DNA of 44,498 nucleotides from Candidatus Zixiibacteriota bacterium. Its GTDB lineage: Bacteria > Zixibacteria > MSB-5A5 > GN15 > FEB-12. The DNA lies in contig JAWXAN010000021.1 of NCBI GenBank assembly GCA_034439475.1, forward strand, positions 1 through 44,498, written 5' to 3'. The notes below the pieces were generated by a model. It was not told where the DNA came from. It was given only the letters and a program-made list of their open reading frames with translations, and did no database searches. Positions 33,709-41,229 of the stretch are shown piece after piece. Numbering within the stretch: position 1 is the stretch's first letter; every line of letters begins with the position of its first letter. A program made the position numbers and the translations under genes.

Positions 33709-34598
33709 ACCGATCGGTTACAATAGTTCTCCTGTTATACATACTGACCGGATGTTCTCCATCGGTCTTGTCTCAAAGCCAAAAACCAGACGACAAACCG
33801 CTTGCATGGTATCAGGAGCGATATCCCTATGCGGGCGATTGGGGGAAAGTTTTCAATCAGGAAATGGAGTTTGAGTGGCCCGAGGGATATAAACGGATAG
33901 ACTCATCAAAGCTCACGCCATTTCAACATTGGATTTCATTTATGCCGCTCTGGCCCTACAGCAAAGGAGTTGGGTCTTTGAAACGCGGCGAAGTCCTCTC
34001 GCCGGATAAAATCTCGCGCGTGGTCAGGCTACCGTGGCGCACCAGCCAGTTGATAGATTACGTCATACCAATTCAAATTGCCGCCGAGTATCTCCTCTGG
34101 CAAAAACGGCCGCAAGCGCTCATCCTTGCTCCAGCCGCAGGCGATACGCTTTCGTATAGTAGATGGCTCACCAGCATGCATACCTATGGCCCGCGCGGTG
34201 ATGTTCACTTTACGGAATCGACGCCGAGACTTGACTCCAAAGAAGAATTCAATCGATATATTGACCTGTGCGCCCACAATTTCAACTATGCCGCGCTTGC
34301 AAAAAACTCTGATTCGATTTCAGGAAAAAACCTCGAAAAGGAACTCGCTCCCGGTGACTTACTTATTGGGCATAACGAAACCGGGCTCAAAGGAAAGACC
34401 GTAATTCTTCTCAATGTCATCGTCAATAAGAAAAAGGGGAAACTCTATCTTGTCGGACTCGGCTGTGAGTTCGGATGCGATCTCCATATCCCGCTCAATG
34501 GAGATAACCGCCGCAACCCCTGGCTGACGCTTGCGCAGGTCAAAGCTCTCCTTGGTGAATGGCCCCAATCAGGATTTTACCGCTTGAAGATTGAATAG
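33705..34598 (+). CDS. Lipoprotein, DUF4846-like
   Basis: The 297-aa product starts MNRSVTIVLLLYILTGCSPS, a lipoprotein signal with lipobox LTGC. The mature domain has YKRIDSSKLTPFQHWISFMP, VRLPWRTSQLIDYVIPIQIA, AEYLLWQKRPQALILAPAAG and a C-terminal WPQSGFYRLKIE. This order of a Leu-Lys start, a DYVIPIQ strand and a closing W..GFYRL resembles the DUF4846 family, whose function is unknown; the family name is from memory of the pattern. ATG 33705 overlaps the upstream stop. It likely sits in the outer-membrane or periplasmic face. Confidence 0.7.
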   Translation: MNRSVTIVLLLYILTGCSPSVLSQSQKPDDKPLAWYQERYPYAGDWGKVFNQEMEFEWPEGYKRIDSSKLTPFQHWISFMPLWPYSKGVGSLKRGEVLSPDKISRVVRLPWRTSQLIDYVIPIQIAAEYLLWQKRPQALILAPAAGDTLSYSRWLTSMHTYGPRGDVHFTESTPRLDSKEEFNRYIDLCAHNFNYAALAKNSDSISGKNLEKELAPGDLLIGHNETGLKGKTVILLNVIVNKKKGKLYLVGLGCEFGCDLHIPLNGDNRRNPWLTLAQVKALLGEWPQSGFYRLKIE

Positions 34599-34727
34599 GA
34601 CGCTCCGTTCGCAATTCACACCTCTGCTTGTCTCTTTTCCGCTCATAATTTGTTGATTTATTGCCGAAAATAGGTACCATCATTACGAAATACAAACAAC
34701 TCTTAGACTACCTTTGGAGGTTTTTTG

Positions 34728-36506
34728 ATGCGCAGATTACTTATGTTGGTGCTGCTTCTTTGTTTCAGTCTGACGGCTGCACTGTTTTTTGGCTGCAGTG
34801 ATGACGCCAAACCCACTGACCCCGACACCGGACTTCCGGTCGGAAACCCCTCTGATAACGAATATCAGGCAATGGGCGAAAGTTTTAGCGGAGTGGATGC
34901 GGCAGAAAATGCGGCTTTTGAGGGACTCTTCAATTCTATCGAAGGGATCAGCGCTCTTAGCCCAAGCCCTTCCAATCGGCTCCGAATTCCACAGACAGCC
35001 ACGCATGAAGTCTGTGTCTTCAACAGCACGTATAACGATGTCACAAAATGGTGGCACACCACACTTTTCTGCACAGACCACGAAGATACCGTTTCGCATA
35101 ACGACTCAATCCAATTTTTCGAAGCCGACGTCATTGTGCAATGGCCGACTATCGCAGTCACCGAAATCAGAAGCGGAGCGCATGTTGTCGCCAAATACCA
35201 CACAGCCGCGCCCCATCCGCCTGTAACTGCCGCAAGTTCCGACGGCGAGGGTCAGATCGATGCCAATCACAATTGGGTAATTACTGGCGAAATTGGAACG
35301 GCCGGTGATATCGTCATTAATGGTGACGGCGGCTTGGAAGCTACCGGCGCCAGCGAGAACGGCTATTGCACCCACGAACTTACACTCTCGACCACGTACG
35401 AAGGGATCCTCATCAATCTGACGGAATTTCAGGATGAAATCGGCGAGGATTGCCCCACCGGCGGAACCATAAACCACAGTGGCGAAGCGAGCATTAACTG
35501 CAATGCCCCCTCCGGCAACGGCACATGGGAGGACAGATGGAGTGTAGTTATTGTCTTTAATGCAACCGGCAACACGGCCACCTTCCAAAACCGGCGCGCC
35601 CATTGGACCATCACCACCCTGTGCGGCGAAGACCGAGACCATGGCAACGCTGAGGAAGATGCCGAGTTTGAGGCCTTTGCCAATTCAGCCCATGCAGGCG
35701 AAGAAATCAATAAGATAATGTTCGACGCGATTGGCCACTCTCTGGATGCGATCGCGGCGCAGTCCTCGCCCAAAACATTTTCATTCCCTGCGGCGACCGC
35801 CGATTCAGTTTCAGCCGTGTACGATGACGTCACCCAAACATGGAGGGTGTACCTTGATTTCACCGAAGTTGACACGACCGAACATGGTACAGATGCAATC
35901 CACTTTGTTGTAACCGACTATATTCGTTTGAAAGAAGGATCTCTCGTTGTCCAGTGGCCGTCAACTTCGACGACTGAAGTCCAGAGCAGCATGACTTTCG
36001 CCGCTGATTTCAATAACAGTAACGGTGACGATGGAATAATCGAAGCCGATCATAACTGGACATTCGTCTTCCCGGCCGGAACATTGGGAACTCCAGCAAC
36101 TGGCATGTTAAATAACGCCGCCAGTATCTTTGCGTTAACTATGAATGGTTCTGGAAACGGTGACATTAATTTCCATGCAAATGATGATGGGGCTAACTGC
36201 GACTTTCAGCTGGTCACTTCGCATGATGTAACCGACCTCGTATTTCCGCTTCCCAACGGTGATGATATCTGTCCTACTTCGGGCACGCTTTCTTTGGAAG
36301 GCTCCGCTGTGATCGGTTGTGAAAGCAACGATGGCAATTTCTCATGGGAAGACAGCTGGACAGCAACAGCAATCTACAACGATGGCGTGGGCGTGATCGT
36401 TCTTGACAACACGACCTCTCATTGGGAGTTCGAAGAAAGCTGCAACGGATTGCCTGCGGCATCCTCTTCTGTTCGACGTCTGCTGAGCCTATTTGAGGCG
36501 AAGTAA
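34728..36506 (+). CDS. Large lipoprotein with two tandem ~250-residue repeats
   Basis: The 592-aa protein has a lipobox (FFGC, Cys23) then a polar DPDTG linker. Two related halves follow. Half 1 (about 58-300) has AFEGLFNS, NDVTKWWHTTLF, ADVIVQWPTIAVTEIRSG, QIDANHNWVITGE, DCPTGGTINHSG and TWEDRWSVVIVF. Half 2 (about 310-580) has EFEAFANS, DDVTQTWRVYLDF, SLVVQWPSTSTTEVQSS, IIEADHNWTFVF, ICPTSGTLSLEG and SWEDSWTATAIY. The duplicated unit is probably a beta domain on the cell surface. I know no family. ATG 34728 follows GGAGG by 7 nt. A terminator follows 54 nt after the stop. Confidence 0.85.
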   Translation: MRRLLMLVLLLCFSLTAALFFGCSDDAKPTDPDTGLPVGNPSDNEYQAMGESFSGVDAAENAAFEGLFNSIEGISALSPSPSNRLRIPQTATHEVCVFNSTYNDVTKWWHTTLFCTDHEDTVSHNDSIQFFEADVIVQWPTIAVTEIRSGAHVVAKYHTAAPHPPVTAASSDGEGQIDANHNWVITGEIGTAGDIVINGDGGLEATGASENGYCTHELTLSTTYEGILINLTEFQDEIGEDCPTGGTINHSGEASINCNAPSGNGTWEDRWSVVIVFNATGNTATFQNRRAHWTITTLCGEDRDHGNAEEDAEFEAFANSAHAGEEINKIMFDAIGHSLDAIAAQSSPKTFSFPAATADSVSAVYDDVTQTWRVYLDFTEVDTTEHGTDAIHFVVTDYIRLKEGSLVVQWPSTSTTEVQSSMTFAADFNNSNGDDGIIEADHNWTFVFPAGTLGTPATGMLNNAASIFALTMNGSGNGDINFHANDDGANCDFQLVTSHDVTDLVFPLPNGDDICPTSGTLSLEGSAVIGCESNDGNFSWEDSWTATAIYNDGVGVIVLDNTTSHWEFEESCNGLPAASSSVRRLLSLFEAK

Positions 36507-36557
36507 CCTGACCGAACACGATCGCAGACTGTTTGATTTTTTCAGGTCGATATAGAC

Positions 36558-36590
36558 AAAAGAGCCTCATCCCTGAGGCTCTCTTCTTTA
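36558..36590 (+). terminator. Intrinsic terminator after the tandem-repeat lipoprotein
   Basis: AGAGCCTCA-TCCC-TGAGGCTCT forms a perfect 9-bp stem with a T-rich tail CTTCTTTA, 54 nt past the stop. The upstream A-run could serve the opposite strand. Confidence 0.8.
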
Positions 36591-37158
36591 ACGTGCTGTC
36601 AAGCGCCCTCCTTCTCAATTCCATCCTTTCACCCATTGTCATTCCAGTGAAAGCTAAGGGGGGAATCCAGGGTAAATCAACATGCAGGCCGTATTTGGCC
36701 TGCACCACCTTTAGACACCGTGCTGACAGGCGCCCCCGCCTGACAGTCTTAGTCGTGTAGCGATTCCGCCACTGCTGACTGCGGTTCAGCGATTCTGTAT
36801 TCCTCACATCCGCTCCCTCACCCTCCCCTCTCCCAGAGGGAGAGGGGAATAACAGATCACGGCGTCCCGACGAATGTCGGGAGTGGGGTACAGGAATACG
36901 GAGTAGATGGATTCCGGCTTGCGCTGGGGGTGACAATAGAGAGTTCGTGACCACACGAACGAAGAGAAGAAGTCGGGCCGCGGCGGCGGACTGACCTACG
37001 GATATCGGAGAACATGAGATTGCCACGCCGCGTCTAAGAAGCCGCGGCTGGCAATGACGATGTTGAAATTGCGGCTGCAATATCCTGTACCTCACCCTTC
37101 CCCACCCGTCTTGACTTTATCCTCGTAAAATGGCACATTAGCAAATGTCGTCTTGTGC
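36591..37158. repeat. Intergenic region F with modular palindromic repeats
   Basis: No gene is supported. Modules: TGTCATTCCAGTGAAAGC..GGGGAATCCAG (36638-36671); GCAGGCC-GTATTT-GGCCTGC hairpin (36682-36701); ACAGTCTTAGTCGTGTAGCG to GGTTCAGCGATTC block (36743-36807, as in E); CCCTCTCCCAGAGGGAGAGGG palindrome (36826-36847); GTCCCGACGAATGTCGGGA hairpin (36863-36881); CTGACCTACGGATATCGGAG (36991-37010, as in D and E) running into GAGATTGCCACGCCGCGT...GGCAATGACG. The mosaic stops about 100 bp before tRNA-Ser. Confidence 0.75.
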
Positions 37159-37159
37159 C

Positions 37160-37244
37160 GGAGGAGTGGCAGAGCGGTCTAATGCGGCGGTCTTGAAAAC
37201 CGTTGTGCTGCAAGGCACCGTGGGTTCGAATCCTACCTCCTCCG
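37160..37244 (+). tRNA. tRNA-Ser (anticodon TGA)
   Basis: Acceptor GGAGGAG/CTCCTCC, D-arm GGCAGAGCGGTCTAATGC, anticodon loop CTTGAAA (TGA), a long class II variable arm (TGTGCTGCAAGGCACC) and T-arm GTGGGTTCGAATCCTAC are present. G73 is the serine discriminator. CCA is not encoded. It reads UCA codons. Confidence 0.97.
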
Positions 37245-37320
37245 CTTTTATGTGGTCCACCGATTTGACATTGTAGATAAATATTTGATACATGTGCCCA
37301 CCCCCACCAGAAAGGACACC

Positions 37321-37764
37321 ATGAAATACTCGGTCAATATCGACATCAACCTGCCAAGAGAAAGAGTCGTCGAACTTTTCGACAATCCTGACAACTTAAA
37401 AAAATGGATGGAAGGCCTGCTCAGTTTTGAGCACCTCAGTGGCGTACCCGGCAAACCGGGCGCAAAATCACGTCTCAAATTCCAAATGGGCAATCGTGAA
37501 ATTGAAATGATCGAAACGATAACCGTGAGGAATCTCCCCGATGAGTTTTCCGGCACGTTCGAAGCCAAGGGCGTCTTCAATGTGGTCACAATTAAATTCG
37601 TTCCCGTATCGGCCAATCAGACAAAATACATTTCAGAGCAGGAATTTCAGTTCAGCGGCATGATGAAAGCAATGGGATTTCTCATGCCCGGCGCGTTCAA
37701 AAAACAATCAATGAAATACCTGACCGCTTTTAAAAACTTTGCGGAAAACGAAAGCTCGAAATAA
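37321..37764 (+). CDS. SRPBCC-family protein
   Basis: The 147-aa protein has the START-like layout: first strand YSVNIDINLPRERVVELFDN, a DNLKKWMEGLLSFEHLSG helix-strand, central strands REIEMIETITVRNLPDEF, and a long C-terminal helix KKQSMKYLTAFKNFAENE. It resembles polyketide-cyclase/dehydrase-like members rather than the AHSA1 pair at 1630 and 2149. It is cytoplasmic and its ligand is unknown. ATG 37321 has AAAGGA 5 nt upstream. It follows tRNA-Ser by 76 nt and stands alone. Confidence 0.88.
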   Translation: MKYSVNIDINLPRERVVELFDNPDNLKKWMEGLLSFEHLSGVPGKPGAKSRLKFQMGNREIEMIETITVRNLPDEFSGTFEAKGVFNVVTIKFVPVSANQTKYISEQEFQFSGMMKAMGFLMPGAFKKQSMKYLTAFKNFAENESSK

Positions 37765-37879
37765 GAGCAGAGTAAAGAGTCCCTTACCGAAGATTGACTT
37801 CACCATGGCTAAGAAGAAACCAGCAATCTCACATGGATTTACTCGGATACACGATATTACCCTCCCCCTCTATTTTACC

Positions 37880-37907
37880 TTGACAAATTGGGCTTTTCTG
37901 CTATGTT
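37880..37907 (+). promoter_or_regulatory. Sigma-70-like promoter, TTGACA-N16-TATGTT
   Basis: The -35 is consensus and the -10 matches four of six, with 16-nt spacing. The layout (TTGACA, N16, then a long leader) repeats that at 9682 before another secreted protein. Confidence 0.6.
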
Positions 37908-37967
37908 TAGCTGGATTGATATCAGGGTGTACGCTTTACTTTTGTGCCCCCACTACTGCTATTTGTT

Positions 37968-38032
37968 ACTTGTCACAGGTTACTGCTGTTGGTCTGTTGC
38001 TATGCTCAATTTGTCGCTATGAAGTGACAAGT
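37968..38032 (+). promoter_or_regulatory. Inverted repeat in the 5' leader, ACTTGTCAC/GTGACAAGT
   Basis: A perfect 9-bp inverted repeat encloses a 47-nt pyrimidine-rich loop, ending 56 nt before ATG 38089. It could fold in the mRNA leader or be a DNA operator. Confidence 0.5.
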
Positions 38033-38088
38033 CATAGCCCGCCGCCCGTGCTTGTGATGGACTTTACCACACACTTGGAGGTTGTCGC

Positions 38089-40455
38089 ATGGATTTCTGC
38101 TCACGTTCCCTTGCATCGCGCGCGCTCACCACTCTGGGGATAAGCCTGATGCTCTCTTTTACACCAGCCCAAAGTTCTGCGCAGGGGTTTAATATGACCC
38201 AACTGGCGACTGTCCCGGGGGGACTTCGCTCGGTCTGGGGCTATACCGACAGTTTGGGCCGAGAATTCGCCTTGGCGTGCGCCGGTAATTCGCTTAAGAT
38301 TGTCAATGTAACCGTCCCCGGATCGCCGGTAGTGGTGGCGACGGTTCCGACTGTCGGCAATGATTTAAAAGAAGTAAAAACATATCTCCATTACGCTTAT
38401 GTAGTTAACCAAGCCGGAGCAATGCAAATAGTAGAACTGGGATGGCTTCCAGATTCAGCCAAAACTGTCGCGACATTCTCATCGCCGACTGTTCCCGGCC
38501 AGCATGCAATCTGGATAGACAGCTCGTATGTTTATCTCGGTATGAACGGAGCCGGACTGCGCGACTATCGAATTCTTGACCTTGCAAATCCGGTTGCTCC
38601 TGTGGAACTCAGCGGAACACCTCATCCCACTGCGGCTTGTGGCGCCTTTGCCGACGCCCATGATTCGTATGTTGTTGGGAATTTGGCCTTTGTTGCCAAT
38701 CTGAGTTCGGGCTTTATGTCTGTTGATGTTACAAATCGGTCAGCCCCGGTAATTCTTGGGAAGGCCCTCTATAACGGCGCTTTCACGCATAGCATGCGGA
38801 CATCGGCCGACGGTCAATATCTGTTCACTACCGATGAAACCAACGATGGCCATCTCCGTGTTTGGGATGTTTCGGATCCGGCAAACATGGTTCAGGTAGC
38901 TGAATATCCAAAGCCGGGAGCTATAATCCACAATGTTTTCCTTGCTGACCCATGGCTCTACGCTTCTTATTATGCAGACGGCGTGAGAATATTCGACGTT
39001 TCGGATCCGCTCACTCCTGTAATCGTCGGACAGTACGATACTTACCTCCAAGGTTCTGGCAATACATTCAACGGCTGTTGGGATGTCTATCCCTATTTTG
39101 CTTCGGGAACCATTGTCACGTCGGATATTACCAATGGTTTGGCGGTGTTAACATTCAATGATACCCGGGCTGGCTATCTTGAAGGTACCATAACCGACGC
39201 CCCGACCGGCGATCCGGTTCCAAATGCGACAATCAACTGGACGGATCCGGCCTCTGGCGCGAACAACACCGCAACAACTGCGGCTGATGGAACATACCGT
39301 CTCGGAGTACCGTCAAACTCCATTAATATTACGGTTGCAAGATCGGGTTATGCCAATAACATCCAGGTCTTTACTCCCGCTTCTATAGTGGTAACGACTC
39401 ATTCCGTCGCGCTCAATAGAAGCAGTGGCGGACGTCTGGGGGGCACAGTCTCCAACCTCAATGCAAATTCTTCAAAACTTCCCGAGCTACGGGTATTTCC
39501 GAACAATCCTGGGATAATTTCGACTGACAATGCCGGCGCGTATGCCTTCGCCAATATGCCGAGCACAAATTATGTGATTTATGCCGGTCAATGGGGACGG
39601 AAGAACGTGATAGACACAGTCCCTGTTCCAGTTGGGTCGCTTACCACCCTTCCGATAACTCTTACGTCCGGTTATGAAGACAATTTCGAGCTAAACCTTG
39701 GATGGACAACAACCTCACCTGGTGATTCAGCGGCGTCTGGACGCTGGGAACGGGTAAACCCCAATGGAACCATAACCGGAGCATTCCCGGTCCAGCCCGA
39801 AAATGACGCCGGAGGCGGGGCTGACTCGCTCTGTTTTATAACTGCCCAAGCATTAGTTGGGGGATCGATTGGTTCAACCGACGTCGATAACGGCCAGACA
39901 ACACTCACCACACCATCAATGGATATGTCGACAAGCGGTGACCCACAGGTATCATACGACCGGTGGTATACCAATAATCGTGGCGGCAATCCCAACCTGG
40001 ACGCTTGGGTTGTTCAAATTTCAAACGACTCCGGTTTAAGCTGGGTGACGCTTGAAAACACCTCCGTCTCAAACGCAACCTGGGTCAGTCAAACATTCAG
40101 AGTTCTTGACTTTGTGACGCTGACAAATAAAGTGCTGGTCAGGTTTGTGGCATCCGATGACTGCCTTGGCTCCATAGTTGAAGCGGGTGTGGATAACTTC
40201 AAGGTCGTAGATCTTGCGCCGCCGACATGTTGTGTCGGCAATTCCGGAAATACGGATAACGACCTCGGCGATGTGGTTGATATTTCAGATATTACGGCTT
40301 TGATTGACCATCTTTTCATCTCCTTGGCACCGTTGTTCTGTCCCGAAGAGGGGAATATTGATGGTGATCTGGGTGCAGTTGTCGACATCTCAGATCTGAC
40401 GGCCCTTATCGATCATTTGTTCATTAGTCTGGCTCCGACAGCGCCCTGTCAGTAA
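38089..40455 (+). CDS. Secreted LVIVD/choice-of-anchor-B-like protein with dockerin-like repeats
   Basis: The 788-aa protein has a signal peptide (1-32, ending SSAQ). Residues about 35-365 are beta-propeller-like LVIVD repeats (SLKIVNVTVPGSPVVVATV, HLRVWDVSDPANMVQVAEY, GVRIFDVSDPLTPVIVGQY). About 370-440 is a carboxypeptidase-regulatory-like domain (LEGTITDAPTGDPVPNATIN). A beta-sandwich (about 545-720) follows. The end has a CC pair and two dockerin-like repeats, NDLGDVVDISDITALIDHLF and a second copy differing in a few residues. It should be exported; the repeats may bind calcium or a cohesin. ATG 38089 follows GGAGG by 7 nt. Confidence 0.88.
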   Translation: MDFCSRSLASRALTTLGISLMLSFTPAQSSAQGFNMTQLATVPGGLRSVWGYTDSLGREFALACAGNSLKIVNVTVPGSPVVVATVPTVGNDLKEVKTYLHYAYVVNQAGAMQIVELGWLPDSAKTVATFSSPTVPGQHAIWIDSSYVYLGMNGAGLRDYRILDLANPVAPVELSGTPHPTAACGAFADAHDSYVVGNLAFVANLSSGFMSVDVTNRSAPVILGKALYNGAFTHSMRTSADGQYLFTTDETNDGHLRVWDVSDPANMVQVAEYPKPGAIIHNVFLADPWLYASYYADGVRIFDVSDPLTPVIVGQYDTYLQGSGNTFNGCWDVYPYFASGTIVTSDITNGLAVLTFNDTRAGYLEGTITDAPTGDPVPNATINWTDPASGANNTATTAADGTYRLGVPSNSINITVARSGYANNIQVFTPASIVVTTHSVALNRSSGGRLGGTVSNLNANSSKLPELRVFPNNPGIISTDNAGAYAFANMPSTNYVIYAGQWGRKNVIDTVPVPVGSLTTLPITLTSGYEDNFELNLGWTTTSPGDSAASGRWERVNPNGTITGAFPVQPENDAGGGADSLCFITAQALVGGSIGSTDVDNGQTTLTTPSMDMSTSGDPQVSYDRWYTNNRGGNPNLDAWVVQISNDSGLSWVTLENTSVSNATWVSQTFRVLDFVTLTNKVLVRFVASDDCLGSIVEAGVDNFKVVDLAPPTCCVGNSGNTDNDLGDVVDISDITALIDHLFISLAPLFCPEEGNIDGDLGAVVDISDLTALIDHLFISLAPTAPCQ

Positions 40456-41229
40456 AGGCCTGAATATAGTGTCGGTCCGCCGACGCCACAGGGGAATATG
40501 CCCCCCCTCTCCCACGGGTACAAGATTAAAGAGAAGATGGATTCTCCGCCGTGGCGGACTGGAATGACACTACAATGAGTCGTTGCGAGGAGCGTCTTCC
40601 CAGACGCGACCTTCCACGGGCGGGCAGGCTGCGGCGGACGGCAATCTCAGTTCGTCTTCATCTGGCATGGCCGGGAAAGCCTCGTGCACCAACTCTCCCA
40701 TGAATAGAATGGCGAAAAAGAGCCAACTTTCGAACAATAGGACTTTTCTAACAGTTCTGCCTCCCACACTCAAGAAGATTATCATTGACAAAAACAAGGT
40801 TTAGGTTTACGTTATTGGTGATAGATAGGTTGGTGCCAGTTTACGTTTCGCCAATACCTCTCCGACTTTCGCTTCGTAAACTGTCCCGAACATAAAACAC
40901 ATTCATTCAATTCGTTTGCTCTTTTTTGAGCAGGCAGCGTATCTTTTTCTTTAGTGCCGCCGGGTAATTGTCTGCCTGTGTGTATAGTTGAGAATTTTAT
41001 TGGATGCGATAATTGAGACGAGAGTCTGTGACTCAGACTCGAAAAAGGATGATACAGTTTTCGGTTCGTCTGAGTGCGAACAGAATAAAGGAGGTAACGA
41101 CAGGGTAAAGAGTAATGGCGCAGCAGATTATAGGATTGTAACGAAGGTTGTCTGTTGCTGATTTAGTAATCCGATTGCGCTGATCAACTGATCAGCAGAA
41201 TTCTAATGGGTATTGAAAGGAATTAATTT
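40456..41229. repeat. Intergenic region G: repeats, then the leader of the next gene
   Basis: 40470-40660 is repeat mosaic: a TAAAGAGAAGATGGATTC block at 40517-40568 (as in A and E) and the 71-bp palindromic block at 40579-40650 (as in B, inverted in D). An inverted repeat CAGTTTACG/CGTAAACTG is at 40837-40883. The last 250 bp has no repeats; it contains a small frame from ATG 41049, a perfect AAAGGAGGT at 41087-41095 with no start codon in range, and a palindrome at 41179-41196. I see no certain promoter. Confidence 0.7.
41179..41196 (+). promoter_or_regulatory. Palindrome GCTGATCA-AC-TGATCAGC in the leader
   Basis: An 8-bp perfect inverted repeat with a 2-nt centre lies 33 nt before ATG 41230. 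It is short-spaced, so it suits a DNA-binding operator better than an RNA hairpin. Confidence 0.45.

Larger units (their letters stand above)
37765..38088. other. Leader region of the secreted LVIVD protein gene
   Basis: No gene is accepted here; a frame across 37739-38143 crosses the promoter and the next gene's start. From the promoter at 37880 a leader of about 175 nt is predicted. It contains the stem ACTTGTCAC/GTGACAAGT (37968-38032) and short frames such as MLNLSL (ATG 38004), and ends in GGAGG before ATG 38089. Confidence 0.6.

Noticed and set aside
36274-37095. 273-codon minus-strand frame
   Set aside because: It crosses a terminator, repeat mosaic F and the end of a solid lipoprotein gene.
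37739-38143. 134-codon plus-strand frame before the LVIVD gene
   Set aside because: It starts inside the SRPBCC gene, crosses a consensus promoter and overlaps a gene with a better start, GGAGG and a signal peptide.
160-40660. Possible CRISPR array because of repeated palindromic units
   Set aside because: The units are kilobases apart, vary in order and orientation, and have no regular spacers; no cas genes are seen.
40918-40938. Hairpin TGCTC-TTTTTT-GAGCA as a terminator
   Set aside because: The T-run is in the loop, not after the stem, and it lies over 450 bp past the nearest gene.
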